Positions 33,088 through 44,270 of a stretch of DNA of 64,000 nt are shown in pieces. The stretch is from assembly GCA_029101005.1 (NCBI GenBank), contig JAQXQE010000010.1, positions 1-64,000 of the forward strand. Direction: 5' to 3'. The position numbers were made by a program, and so were the translations under genes. The stretch is from Bacillota bacterium (GTDB taxonomy: Bacteria > Bacillota > Clostridia > Peptostreptococcales > Anaerovoracaceae). Under the pieces are notes generated by a model. That model saw only the letters and a program-made list of their open reading frames with translations. It searched no databases and had not been told where the DNA came from. Positions within the stretch are counted from its first letter, which is position 1. Every line of letters starts with the position of its first letter.

Positions 33088-34185
33088 ATGATTATTAAAG
33101 AGATTAAACTGCAGAACTTTAGAAACTATGAAGATATTGAAATGGAATTTGATAATTCCAGAAATATTGTAATTGGCGAGAATGCCCAGGGTAAGACTAA
33201 TCTTATTGAGGCAGTTTATCTGTGTGCTTTTGCAAAGAGCTTCAGAACTAATAATGCTGCTGAGCTTGTTAGATTCAATGAAGATATTGGAAGAGTTAAT
33301 GTATTAATAGAGAGTGAGGATATTGAGAAGAGCATCAATATTGCTATTAATAATAAAGGCAAGAAGATGATCAGCAAGGATGGCAAAGTAATAAGAGCAA
33401 CTACTGAACTTCTCAATAATCTAGTCGTAATTATTTTCTCTCCAGAAGATCTAAGAATTATTAAAGATGATCCAGAGAGAAGAAGAAGTTTCCTTAATAA
33501 AGAGATATCTCAGATCAGACCTAGATATTATGAGCAGCTTCGCAAATATAATGAAGCTCTCAAACAGAAGAATGCAATTCTCAAAGCAGATAACAGAAGA
33601 TTTGATGAATCAATACTCGATATCTATGATCAGCAGTTGGCAGCTGCCGGTTATGAAGTAATAAGATATAGAAGAGAATTCACTGAGAAGTTGTCTCATA
33701 GGGCTGCTGAGATACAGGGTGCAATATCTGATAATAGAGAGAATCTGACTATTAGATATAAGGAAACAATTAGTCCATCCAATTCAGAAGATATGTACAA
33801 TGAAATTGTAATGGATCGCGACAAAGATATATATAACGGCCATGCTGGAAGAGGACCGCATAGAGACGATCTTGTTTTCTATATTAACGAGAAAGATGCT
33901 AAGAAGTATGGATCTCAGGGACAGCAGAGAACTATCGCACTTAGTCTTAAGCTTGCTGAGGTGAAGCTTGCTCAGGATATTCTTGATGAGGCTCCGATTC
34001 TTCTGCTCGATGATGTGCTAAGTGAGCTCGACATCGAGAGACAGAGATTTCTTATTAATGAGATTGATGATGTTCAGCTCTTCATTACTTCAACAGAAGT
34101 AAATGACGAAATAATGGAGAGAATGAGGAATGGATCTGTTTATAAGGTACAAAATGGCAATATAGTGCAAATTGAAAGAAGGTAA
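33088..34185 (+). CDS. recF: DNA replication and repair protein RecF
   Basis: 365 residues, SMC-like ABC ATPase. Walker A GENAQGKTNLIEAV, the YGSQGQQRTIALSLKLAE signature and Walker B ILLLDDVLSELD are all visible. It loads RecA at gapped DNA with RecO/RecR. ATG at 33088 after GGGAAAG. Followed by a strong terminator. Confidence 0.95.
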   Translation: MIIKEIKLQNFRNYEDIEMEFDNSRNIVIGENAQGKTNLIEAVYLCAFAKSFRTNNAAELVRFNEDIGRVNVLIESEDIEKSINIAINNKGKKMISKDGKVIRATTELLNNLVVIIFSPEDLRIIKDDPERRRSFLNKEISQIRPRYYEQLRKYNEALKQKNAILKADNRRFDESILDIYDQQLAAAGYEVIRYRREFTEKLSHRAAEIQGAISDNRENLTIRYKETISPSNSEDMYNEIVMDRDKDIYNGHAGRGPHRDDLVFYINEKDAKKYGSQGQQRTIALSLKLAEVKLAQDILDEAPILLLDDVLSELDIERQRFLINEIDDVQLFITSTEVNDEIMERMRNGSVYKVQNGNIVQIERR

Positions 34186-34191
34186 ACTAAG

Positions 34192-34226
34192 AAATCCGCC
34201 AAAATTTGAGTTTTGACGGATTTTTT
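34192..34226 (+). terminator. Terminator after recF
   Basis: Thirteen-pair hairpin AAATCCGCCAAAA / TTTTGACGGATTT (one G-T pair) ending in six T. Confidence 0.9.
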
Positions 34227-34253
34227 CATTAAAACAACATATAGTATCAAAAC

Positions 34254-34282
34254 TTGAAAAAAAGTCGCTTATATGCTAAAAT
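34254..34282 (+). promoter_or_regulatory. gyrB promoter
   Basis: TTGAAA (34254-34259), 17-bp spacer, TGC-TAAAAT extended -10 (hexamer 34277-34282). The ~90-base leader contains a small hairpin ATGCTG / CAGCAT (34333-34353). Confidence 0.8.
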
Positions 34283-34361
34283 AAAGGCGTATTTTAGAAA
34301 GGGCGATGTATTTTTTTTGGACAAATTGAGGATGCTGCATGCCCGACAGCATATAGAATGA

Positions 34362-36305
<1,944 letters not shown>

Positions 36306-36322
36306 GAACGGGAAGGAGAGAA

Positions 36323-38842
36323 ATGACTGATATTATAGATAACAGCACGATTCTGGAGCATGAAATATACGATGAAATGAAGAATTCGTATATCGATTAT
36401 GCTATGTCAGTAATCGTCGGTCGTGCACTTCCAGATGTAAGAGATGGACTCAAGCCTGTTCACAGAAGAATCCTCTATGGAATGCACGAGCTTGGTACAA
36501 CACCAGATAAACCACATAAGAAGTCGGCAAGAATTGTCGGAGAAGTAATGGGTAAATATCATCCACACGGTGACTCATCCATCTATGATGCAATGGTTAA
36601 GCTTGCACAGGATTTCTCAACTAGATATATGCTTGTTGACGGTCACGGTAACTTCGGTTCTGTCGATGGTGACGGCGCCGCTGCTATGAGATATACAGAG
36701 GCAAGAATGTCTCCATTCTCACTGCAGATGGTAAGAGACCTCGATAAGAATACAGTAGACTTCGTTGACAACTTCGACGGCGAGGAGAAGGAGCCAGTAG
36801 TACTTCCATCAAGAGTGCCTAACCTTCTCATCAACGGTTCAAATGGTATCGCCGTAGGAATGGCAACATCAATTCCACCTCATAATCTTGGAGAGGTAAT
36901 TGATGCCTGCGTTAAGATGATTGAGGACCCTGAGTGCACAGTTGAGGATCTCGTTAAGATAGTAAAGGGACCTGATTTCCCAACTGGAGCTATAATCCTC
37001 GGTAAGGGCGCTGCTAGAGAAGCATACCTCACAGGACAGGGTAAGGTTAACGTAAGATCAGTATGTGAGATTGAAGAGGGTGCTCGCGGCAAGATGAGAA
37101 TCGTTGTAAGCGAGATTCCTTATCAGGTTAATAAGGCGAGACTCATCGAGTCTATGGCTGATCTTGTTAGAAATAAGAAGGTCGAAGGTGTCGCAGACAT
37201 CAGAGATGAGTCCAATAGAGAGGGAACAAGAATTGTAATCGACCTCAAGAAGGATATTAATCCTAATGTTGTTCTCAACAGACTCTATAAGCACACACAA
37301 CTTCAGACTTCATACAGCATGATTATGTTGGCTCTAGTTAACGGAGAGCCAAAGATTCTCAATCTCTATCAGATTATTGATGAGTATCTCAAGCACCAGA
37401 GAGAAGTAGTAACAAGAAGAACAAGATTCGACCTTGCTAAGGCAGAGCAAAGAGAGCATATCGTTGAAGGACTTCTCATCGCTCTTGATAATATCGATGA
37501 GGTAATCAAGACAATCAGATCAGCATATAATGATGCTAAAGAGAAGCTGATGATTAAGTTCGGACTTTCTGAGATTCAGGCACAAGCAATCCTCGATATG
37601 AGACTTGCCCGTCTCCAGGGACTCGAAAGAGAGAAGCTGGAGAAGGAATATCAGGACCTTCTTGCTAAGATTGCTTACTATAAGGAACTGCTCGCAGACG
37701 TTCACAAGCTTATGGGCGTAATCAGAGATGAGCTCATTGAGATTAAGGATAAGTGGGCAGACAAGAGAAGAACTAAGATTGTAGCCGAAGATGGAGAACT
37801 CGATGAAGAGGCGCTCATCGATGAGGAGGATGTAGCTATTACACTCACTCACCTCGGTTATGTAAAGAGAGTTCCAGAGAATACATATAAGGCTCAGAAG
37901 AGAGGCGGTAAGGGAATCGTTGGAGTAACAACAAGAGAGAGTGACTTCGTTAAGGATCTCATCATTACTTCAACTCACGACTACCTGATGTTCTTCACTG
38001 ATATGGGTCGAGTATATAAGATAAAGGCATATGAGATACCAGAAGGATCAAGAACTGCTAAGGGAACACCAGTAATCAACTTCCTCAACCTCAATCAGGG
38101 TGAGAGAGTAACAGCTGTAATTCCAATCAAGGACTTCAATACAGATGAGGAACTCGTAATGGTAACTAAGATGGGTACTATTAAGAAGACACCTCTTAAG
38201 GAGTTCGATACAAATAGAAAGGCAGGACTCATCGCAATTACTCTCAAGGACGGAGACAAGCTCATCTCAGTTGCTCAGTCAACAGGTGATGAGAGTGTAA
38301 TCGTTGTTACAAAGCAGGGTAAGGCTATTGCATTCAGCGAGAAGGATGTTCGTTCAATGGGTAGAAATGCCGGTGGAGTAAGAGCTATCAGCCTCGAGGG
38401 TGATGACGAAGTAGTATCTATGGAGCTCGATATTGATCAGACAAGAAAGATGCTTGTAATCACAGAGAAGGGCTTCGGTAAGAGAACTGCTCTCGAGGAG
38501 TATAGACTCCAGGCTAGAGGCGGTAAGGGAGTAGCAACTTACGACAAGACAAAGTTCGATAAGACAGGAACACTTGTTGGAGCTACACTCGTTAACGATG
38601 AGGATGAGATTATGATCATCAATTCAGATGGAGTAATCATCAGAATCAGAGCTGGCGAGGTAACAAAGTCCGGAAGAACAACTCAGGGAGTTAAGATCAT
38701 GAAGGTCGAGAAGGGCAAGAAGATCGTAAGCTTCGCAAAGGTTGTTGATGAAGACGACGCAAAGAAGCCAGCAGATCCAAAGAAGGAGCCAAAGAATCCA
38801 AACGTTGGAGAAGACGGCAACGAGCAGATCACACTTTTCTAA
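36323..38842 (+). CDS. gyrA: DNA gyrase subunit A
   Basis: 839 residues. Breakage-reunion domain with the catalytic tyrosine in [11 protein letters not shown], followed by the beta-pinwheel with a GyrA box (QKRGGKGI), which marks it as gyrase and not topoisomerase IV. The quinolone region reads [12 protein letters not shown], with Ser and Asp at the two positions where resistance changes usually occur, so it looks drug-sensitive there. An acidic, Lys/Pro-rich tail ends the protein. ATG at 36323 after AAGGAG. Confidence 0.98.
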   Translation: MTDIIDNSTILEHEIYDEMKNSYIDYAMSVIVGRALPDVRDGLKPVHRRILYGMHELGTTPDKPHKKSARIVGEVMGKYHPHGDSSIYDAMVKLAQDFSTRYMLVDGHGNFGSVDGDGAAAMRYTEARMSPFSLQMVRDLDKNTVDFVDNFDGEEKEPVVLPSRVPNLLINGSNGIAVGMATSIPPHNLGEVIDACVKMIEDPECTVEDLVKIVKGPDFPTGAIILGKGAAREAYLTGQGKVNVRSVCEIEEGARGKMRIVVSEIPYQVNKARLIESMADLVRNKKVEGVADIRDESNREGTRIVIDLKKDINPNVVLNRLYKHTQLQTSYSMIMLALVNGEPKILNLYQIIDEYLKHQREVVTRRTRFDLAKAEQREHIVEGLLIALDNIDEVIKTIRSAYNDAKEKLMIKFGLSEIQAQAILDMRLARLQGLEREKLEKEYQDLLAKIAYYKELLADVHKLMGVIRDELIEIKDKWADKRRTKIVAEDGELDEEALIDEEDVAITLTHLGYVKRVPENTYKAQKRGGKGIVGVTTRESDFVKDLIITSTHDYLMFFTDMGRVYKIKAYEIPEGSRTAKGTPVINFLNLNQGERVTAVIPIKDFNTDEELVMVTKMGTIKKTPLKEFDTNRKAGLIAITLKDGDKLISVAQSTGDESVIVVTKQGKAIAFSEKDVRSMGRNAGGVRAISLEGDDEVVSMELDIDQTRKMLVITEKGFGKRTALEEYRLQARGGKGVATYDKTKFDKTGTLVGATLVNDEDEIMIINSDGVIIRIRAGEVTKSGRTTQGVKIMKVEKGKKIVSFAKVVDEDDAKKPADPKKEPKNPNVGEDGNEQITLF

Positions 38843-38854
38843 TTAGATAAGATA

Positions 38855-38880
38855 AAACGGCGGTCATATGACCGCCGTTT
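38855..38880. terminator. Bidirectional terminator between gyrA and nitroreductase
   Basis: Perfect 26-base palindrome, AAACGGCGGTCAT and its complement, flanked by A and T runs. It serves the converging gyrA (plus) and nitroreductase (minus) genes. Confidence 0.85.
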
Positions 38881-38895
38881 CTTATGTCGTAAGGT

Positions 38896-39477
38896 TTACT
38901 TATTGATGACGATGTCTTCGAGCTTGCGCTTCGGTACCCAGTGAACTCCGTTATCGTCACGGTAGTACTTGTGGGACTGACCCTCCTCGAGATCACAGAG
39001 GCGGATATCCTCAGCGTTCTTGCCGATGGAGATGATGAGCTCAACTGTGAATCGATCATCGAGACCAAGAGCTTCCTTGACTTTGTCTTTGTTGTAGTTG
39101 CCAATCATGCATCCGATGAGACCCATCTCAGTAGCAGCAAGTGTGATGGTCTGTGCCATAATGCCAACATCGAGTCTAAATCTCTCGACATTCTCGAACA
39201 CTTCAGCGTCATGACAGATGAGGATGAATGCAGGAGGTTCAGTTCCAGGGAATGGAAGACCAAGCTCTGGAAGGTTGGCACCGAACTTGACGAGAGTATT
39301 CATCAGTGCAGCTTCTTCTTCCTCATATATGAGATAGAACTTATATGGCTGCTGGTTGACACCTGCAGCAGTAAATCTCGCAGTATCTACCATCTCGAGA
39401 AGTTCTTCTCTCGTAACTTTGCGACTTCTGTCGTAACCACGACAGGAGCGATTAGCTTTGACAAGATCCTTAAGCAT
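38896..39477 (-). CDS. Nitroreductase-family FMN oxidoreductase
   Basis: 193 residues. The N-terminal RSCRGYDRSRKVTREELLEMVDTARFTAAGVNQQPYKFYLI is the FMN-binding signature (Arg/Ser pair, NQQPY), and the middle DVGIMAQTITLAATEMGLIGCMIGNY and the end match small nitroreductases. Substrate cannot be told. It is second in a two-gene minus-strand unit after plsC (12-bp gap), oriented against replication. Confidence 0.88.
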   Translation of the reverse strand: MLKDLVKANRSCRGYDRSRKVTREELLEMVDTARFTAAGVNQQPYKFYLIYEEEEAALMNTLVKFGANLPELGLPFPGTEPPAFILICHDAEVFENVERFRLDVGIMAQTITLAATEMGLIGCMIGNYNKDKVKEALGLDDRFTVELIISIGKNAEDIRLCDLEEGQSHKYYRDDNGVHWVPKRKLEDIVINK

Positions 39478-39488
39478 TGTCTGCCTCC

Positions 39489-40247
39489 CTATTCAGTAGC
39501 TTCTACTGCGTTGCGTGAACGGATTGTATCGAGACCGTCTCTTACAGTCTTCTCAATCTGAGCGAAGGCCTCCTTCTGCTCAGCTTTATCCATCTCTTCA
39601 ATATGAACAGTAGGATGGATGATAATATCGACACGAGTTGGCTTGTAAGTACCCTTCTCCTCAAAAGCTCTGTATGAACCATCAAGTGTTAATGGAACGA
39701 TAGGAACATTAGCCTTCTGTGCGAACTTGTATGCGCCTGACTTGAACTCACCCATCTCAGGACCTTTTGAACGTGTTCCCTCTGGGAAGATAGCCATGTT
39801 ATAACCCTTATCCATAAGCTCCTTAGCAATAGCAACAGCCTTAACTGCTTCTCTTGGATTGTTACGAACGAGGAATACTGATCTTGTGTTCTCGATTGCC
39901 TTGGCAATTGGCTTGAACTTACGCCACTCATCCTTAGAGATGAAGCCAATCTGGTGATCCTTAAGTGCAATTACGATAGCAAAGATGTCTACGAAACCCT
40001 GGTGATTAGAGTAGACCATAAATGGCCCTTTCTCAGGCAGATTCTCTTCACCTTCGATATGAATGTCGAACTTGCACTTTCTACATATAGCTGGAATAAC
40101 ATCCTGCTGAACCTTGCGGATGAGCTCCTGCTCACCAGCGTAGTCCCCAGCATCGTAGAGAGCCTTGAACTGTTTCTCGTAAGAATTGTATCTATTAATC
40201 TCGGTTAAAACCTTGATTGCCGCAATTCCCGTTGTAAATGGATTCAT
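39489..40247 (-). CDS. plsC: 1-acyl-sn-glycerol-3-phosphate acyltransferase-like (PlsC)
   Basis: 252 residues. Catalytic motif NHQGFVD (NHxxxxD), then FLVRNN and the substrate-binding FPEGTRSKG, then VPIVPLTLDGSYR: the four blocks of PlsC acyltransferases, which make phosphatidic acid at the membrane. An N-terminal hydrophobic/amphipathic start anchors it. A minus-strand extended -10 (TGCTATAAT, hexamer 40289-40284) and GGAGG precede it. Exact acyl donor unknown. Confidence 0.88.
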   Translation of the reverse strand: MNPFTTGIAAIKVLTEINRYNSYEKQFKALYDAGDYAGEQELIRKVQQDVIPAICRKCKFDIHIEGEENLPEKGPFMVYSNHQGFVDIFAIVIALKDHQIGFISKDEWRKFKPIAKAIENTRSVFLVRNNPREAVKAVAIAKELMDKGYNMAIFPEGTRSKGPEMGEFKSGAYKFAQKANVPIVPLTLDGSYRAFEEKGTYKPTRVDIIIHPTVHIEEMDKAEQKEAFAQIEKTVRDGLDTIRSRNAVEATE

Positions 40248-40348
40248 CTAGAACCTCCGTAGAACTTAAATTAATATGGTGAAATTATAGCACAGAATCC
40301 AGTTTCTTGTTATGATTAGGTGAACTTTAGATAAATAAGAGGTGGAAG

Positions 40349-40801
40349 ATGAAATTAGTTATTCAGAAGGTATCACACGCAAGTGTAACAGTAGATGACG
40401 AAGTAATCGGTAAGATCGGCAAAGGCTTCCTCGTACTCCTCGGAGTATCAAACACAGATGACGAGGCAATTGCTGATAAGATGGTAGATAAGATGTGCAA
40501 GCTCAGAATTTTCGAGGATGAGAACGGCAAGACAAACCTCTCACTCGCAGATGTTGGTGGCGAGCTCCTGATTGTATCACAGTTTACACTCTATGCGAAC
40601 TGCAAGAAGGGCAACCGCCCATCATTCATCGATGCAGGTTCACCAGACCATGCGAACGCACTCTACGAGTATGTAATCGAGAAGTGCAAGGAGAGAGTTC
40701 CAATAGTTGAGCACGGCAGCTTCGGCGCTTGGATGAAGGTCGATCTTCTCAACGACGGCCCATTCACACTCGTACTCGACTCAGCTGAGATCTGCGGCTA
40801 A
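40349..40801 (+). CDS. dtd: D-aminoacyl-tRNA deacylase
   Basis: 150 residues. [26 protein letters not shown], the catalytic [17 protein letters not shown] and the [11 protein letters not shown] end are diagnostic of Dtd, which removes D-amino acids mischarged on tRNA. ATG at 40349 after AGAGGTGG. Flanked by a strong terminator. Confidence 0.96.
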   Translation: MKLVIQKVSHASVTVDDEVIGKIGKGFLVLLGVSNTDDEAIADKMVDKMCKLRIFEDENGKTNLSLADVGGELLIVSQFTLYANCKKGNRPSFIDAGSPDHANALYEYVIEKCKERVPIVEHGSFGAWMKVDLLNDGPFTLVLDSAEICG

Positions 40802-40804
40802 AAC

Positions 40805-40840
40805 AAAATGACTTCCGGATTATTCCGGAAGTCATTTTTT
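40805..40840. terminator. Bidirectional terminator, dtd / O-antigen-ligase-like gene
   Basis: Fourteen-pair hairpin AAAATGACTTCCGG / CCGGAAGTCATTTT with a six-base loop, T6 on the plus side and A-rich start on the other. Confidence 0.92.
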
Positions 40841-40854
40841 ATCTTTATGCGATA

Positions 40855-42258
40855 TTATTCCTGCTCTGCGTCTTTGTTGAGTACCTCGCCAGTGATGAGA
40901 CCACCGAGTACGAGGTAGAATGCGAGCACAGGGCCTCTCTCGAATGTAAGTGTCATTACGTCTGTCATTGCGAAAACGAAGTATGCAACTGTGAAGAGCG
41001 CAATTCCGATTGATGAACGCTTCTTCGATACTGTGAGGCAGGCCTTGATGAGAGCAATTGTTGTTGCAATCATAAAGAGTACGTATGCGAGTCCAGCAGG
41101 AATACCATATCTGTAGCCAATCTCGATAACAGTGTTATGAGCATTATGGAATGTGTTGCCTGAAGGAAGCACAAGCTCGAAGTCCTGCATATCGTTACCA
41201 CGCAGATTCATACCCTTGAGATAGAATGACCAGATCTGAAGTCTTCCAGATGTGAATTGGTCGATAGTCTTGTCACCCTTCTCGAAACGATCCTTACCAG
41301 AGCTTGGATCAGCATCTTCATCAGAATATCCGTCATCGCTGTCCTGGTCACCGAACTTCTCAAACTTATTCTCGAATACAGTGATGCAACCCTTGTCTGC
41401 TACAAGAATTGTATTATGTGTAAGCAAATTGATTGAACCTAAGAAGCCTGCAATTACCAGAGTACCAGAGAGCGATACGAAGATGAGAGTCTTGGCTACT
41501 GCCTTCTTGAGGTCGAATCTCAGAATTGTTCCTGCCCAACCGACGAGCTGAACAAAGATGATGATGAGTCCTGCACGACAACCAGAAATCCAGATGAGGT
41601 GACAGGCGAAACCGCAAAGAAGCATAAACAGAGGGGCAAGTTTGGTTCTCTTAGATGCAAGATAGAGAAGTGCAGATGTGTAGATAACCATGAGACCTGC
41701 GAATCTGTTAGGATTCCATGTCAGTGAGCAGTATCTGTCGAAAAGCAGTGTTGTCTCACCGATAGGTGCGAACATATATGATGCGAGGAGCAGTCCTGTT
41801 CCAAGCACAACATTGCACCAGCAGAACCATGTGAGGTATCTATCGAAGTCGCCTCTGTTAGCCCATACCAGATAGATGGTAGGGAAAACCACGAGTAGCG
41901 AAAGTGCGTAGAATCCGTATGCTCTACCTACGTAATGCTCAAGTGCCATAAGTGTCATGTATCCAGCACCGAAGAAATATGGAATTGATATCCACTTGTT
42001 CCACTTAACTTTCTCGAGTGGGCCAGGCACTGCGATTACTGCCATAATGATCATCAGGAAGAAACCATAGAAGCCCATTCCTGCCGCGTGAATATCGACG
42101 ATCATATATAAAGGCGCAACCGTGAGTTTGTATGTGCAGAAAGAGAGAATGAAAAGGCAGCCGATGATAATCAGATTGCGTAACTTCTCAGGAATCCTGC
42201 ACGTATACTTGTAGGTCCATCCGAATATCTTAATTAAATTGTCCTGTAATAAACTCAT
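40855..42258 (-). CDS. O-antigen ligase / Wzy-type polymerase-like membrane protein
   Basis: 467 residues from ATG 42258 (MSLLQDNLIK), which has GAGGAG upstream; the frame opens at 42318. About ten hydrophobic helices, with a long outside loop (about 290-370) between the later helices that includes a Asp/Ser-rich stretch (DQDSDDGYSDEDADPSSGKD) and the typical SGRLQIWSFYLKG and TFHNAHNTVIEIGYRYGIP motifs (Wzy_C/WaaL; the His in AHN is the known functional residue). It should polymerise or ligate lipid-linked glycan repeat units outside the membrane. Divergent from the CapD-like gene and opposite to replication. Confidence 0.82.
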   Translation of the reverse strand: MSLLQDNLIKIFGWTYKYTCRIPEKLRNLIIIGCLFILSFCTYKLTVAPLYMIVDIHAAGMGFYGFFLMIIMAVIAVPGPLEKVKWNKWISIPYFFGAGYMTLMALEHYVGRAYGFYALSLLVVFPTIYLVWANRGDFDRYLTWFCWCNVVLGTGLLLASYMFAPIGETTLLFDRYCSLTWNPNRFAGLMVIYTSALLYLASKRTKLAPLFMLLCGFACHLIWISGCRAGLIIIFVQLVGWAGTILRFDLKKAVAKTLIFVSLSGTLVIAGFLGSINLLTHNTILVADKGCITVFENKFEKFGDQDSDDGYSDEDADPSSGKDRFEKGDKTIDQFTSGRLQIWSFYLKGMNLRGNDMQDFELVLPSGNTFHNAHNTVIEIGYRYGIPAGLAYVLFMIATTIALIKACLTVSKKRSSIGIALFTVAYFVFAMTDVMTLTFERGPVLAFYLVLGGLITGEVLNKDAEQE

Positions 42259-42390
42259 TAAATATATACTCCTCATTACAACGCGTAAATCTTTACAAAG
42301 TCTCCACAAGTATACCATAGTTTGAGATTTTATATAATGAAGGAATTGTGATATACTCTTGATATCTATGGTTTATTGGAGAGGTGCGCA

Positions 42391-44250
42391 ATGAACGAAG
42401 AAGCAGAAATCAAAATTCAGAAACAAAGAAAGAGAATCCGCATCGCGATTTTCGTAATTGTCGATATTCTTATCGCAATTGCAGCAGATTTGGGACCACT
42501 GGTTCTGAGATTCGGAATTTTCTCAATTAATCCATATTACTTCCAGCTTACGATGCAGTGGCTCGTCCCAGACATCGTTATTGCTGTTGCAGTGATTGCG
42601 GCATTCAAGTTGTATAACCGAGTGTGGAACTTCGCATCCATCGAGGAGCTTATTGATGCATTCAAGGCTTCCCTGGTAATCGAAGTAATCTATCTGGCAT
42701 ACAAAATGCTTCTCGGCGTCCATATGCCTCGAAGCTACTATCCATTCAACTGGATGATACTCTTCCTGCTCCTCGCAGGATCACGTATCTCAGTTAGAAT
42801 TCTCAGAAGACTGCGCAAGAAATTCAACAAGACTGGTGAGAAGAGACATATCATGATCATCGGTGGAGGTTCTGCCGGATCACTTCTCGTTAAGGAGATT
42901 AAGGGAGGAACAACAAACAGTATGCCTGTCTGCATCATCGATGATAATGCAGCTAAGAAGGGCAAGCTCATCCACGGAGTTCCAATCGTAGGATCAAGAG
43001 AGAAGATCTACGATGCTTGTGAGAAGTACAAGATTGACGAGATTATCATCGCAATTCCTTCAGCTAGTCCAGTTGAGATTAGAGATATTCTGAAGATTTG
43101 TCAGGAGACAGGTGCTAAGGTAAAGAGACTGCCTGCAATCGCAAGCACACTCACAACATCACTCAGCCAGAGCGTTAGAGAAGTCAACTATGAGGATCTT
43201 CTGGGAAGAGATGCAGTAGTAATCAGCAATACTGAGCTCGAATCTTTCGTTAAGAACAAGACTGTAATGGTAACAGGTGGAGGCGGAACTATCGGTTCAG
43301 AGCTCTGCAGACAGATTGCAGCTAACCACCCTGGCAAGCTTCTGATTGTGGATATCTATGAGAACACAACTTATGAGCTCGAGATGGAGCTCAACAGATA
43401 CTATCCTGAGCTCGACAAGGAAGTGCTTATCGCATCAGTGAGAGACTATGACAGACTCGATGCGATTTTCGAGAAGTACAAGCCTGAGATTGTATACCAC
43501 GCAGCTGCTCACAAGCACGTACCTCTGATGGAGTACTCACCTAACGAGGCTATCAAGAACAACTGCAAGGGTACTCTCAATCTGGCGAAGCTTGCTGACA
43601 AGCACGGTGTAAGCAGATTCGTTCTCATCTCAACAGATAAGGCGGTTCGCCCAACTAACGTAATGGGTGCGACTAAGAGAATCTGTGAGATGATTGTTCA
43701 GACATATAACAGAAGATCGAATACAGAGTTTGTTGCTGTAAGGTTCGGTAATGTACTCGGAAGTAACGGTTCGGTTATTCCGCTTTTCCTCAAGCAGATT
43801 GAGGCAGGCGGCCCGGTAACACTGACACATAAGGAGATCACAAGATTCTTCATGACAATTCCTGAGGCTGTATCTCTGGTTCTCAAGGCTGGACTTATGG
43901 CCAAGGGTGGAGAGATCTTCGTTCTCGACATGGGTGAGCCTGTGAAGATATACGATCTTGCATGCAACCTCATTAGAATGAAGGGTTACACACCAGATAA
44001 GGATATCGAGATCAAGGTTGTGGGACTCAGACCAGGGGAGAAGCTCTACGAGGAGATTCTTATGGATGAGGAGGGACTGCAGAATACCGCTAACAACCTC
44101 ATCTACATCGGTCAGCCAATTGCAATCGATGAGGATGCCTTCCTCGCTAAGCTCGATAAGATTATCGAAGTAGCAGAGACCAATTCAGAGGATATCCGTA
44201 CATACGTTAAGGATATATGCGACACATACAGACCTAACGGAACATATTAA
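42391..44250 (+). CDS. Membrane nucleotide-sugar 4,6-dehydratase/epimerase (CapD/FlaA1/PglF type)
   Basis: 619 residues from ATG 42391 (MNEEAEIKIQ), preceded by GGAG. Four N-terminal transmembrane helices are followed by a first Rossmann domain (MIIGGGSAGSLLVKEI) and a SDR domain with VMVTGGGGTIGSELCRQIA and IVYHAAAHKHVPLMEYSP. ISTDKAVRPTNVMGATKR places the active-site position as Met-x3-Lys in place of Tyr-x3-Lys, a family trait. It likely makes an activated deoxy- or epimerised GlcNAc for a surface glycan. An extended -10 (TGATATACT, hexamer 42352-42357) is the probable promoter. First gene of a plus-strand set. Confidence 0.88.
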   Translation: MNEEAEIKIQKQRKRIRIAIFVIVDILIAIAADLGPLVLRFGIFSINPYYFQLTMQWLVPDIVIAVAVIAAFKLYNRVWNFASIEELIDAFKASLVIEVIYLAYKMLLGVHMPRSYYPFNWMILFLLLAGSRISVRILRRLRKKFNKTGEKRHIMIIGGGSAGSLLVKEIKGGTTNSMPVCIIDDNAAKKGKLIHGVPIVGSREKIYDACEKYKIDEIIIAIPSASPVEIRDILKICQETGAKVKRLPAIASTLTTSLSQSVREVNYEDLLGRDAVVISNTELESFVKNKTVMVTGGGGTIGSELCRQIAANHPGKLLIVDIYENTTYELEMELNRYYPELDKEVLIASVRDYDRLDAIFEKYKPEIVYHAAAHKHVPLMEYSPNEAIKNNCKGTLNLAKLADKHGVSRFVLISTDKAVRPTNVMGATKRICEMIVQTYNRRSNTEFVAVRFGNVLGSNGSVIPLFLKQIEAGGPVTLTHKEITRFFMTIPEAVSLVLKAGLMAKGGEIFVLDMGEPVKIYDLACNLIRMKGYTPDKDIEIKVVGLRPGEKLYEEILMDEEGLQNTANNLIYIGQPIAIDEDAFLAKLDKIIEVAETNSEDIRTYVKDICDTYRPNGTY

Positions 44251-44270
44251 TTTGAGAGGACAGATAAGTC

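Noticed and set aside
42259-42390. Earlier starts at 42318 (minus) and TTG 42376 (plus)
   Set aside because: ATG 42258 and ATG 42391 have better-placed Shine-Dalgarno sequences.
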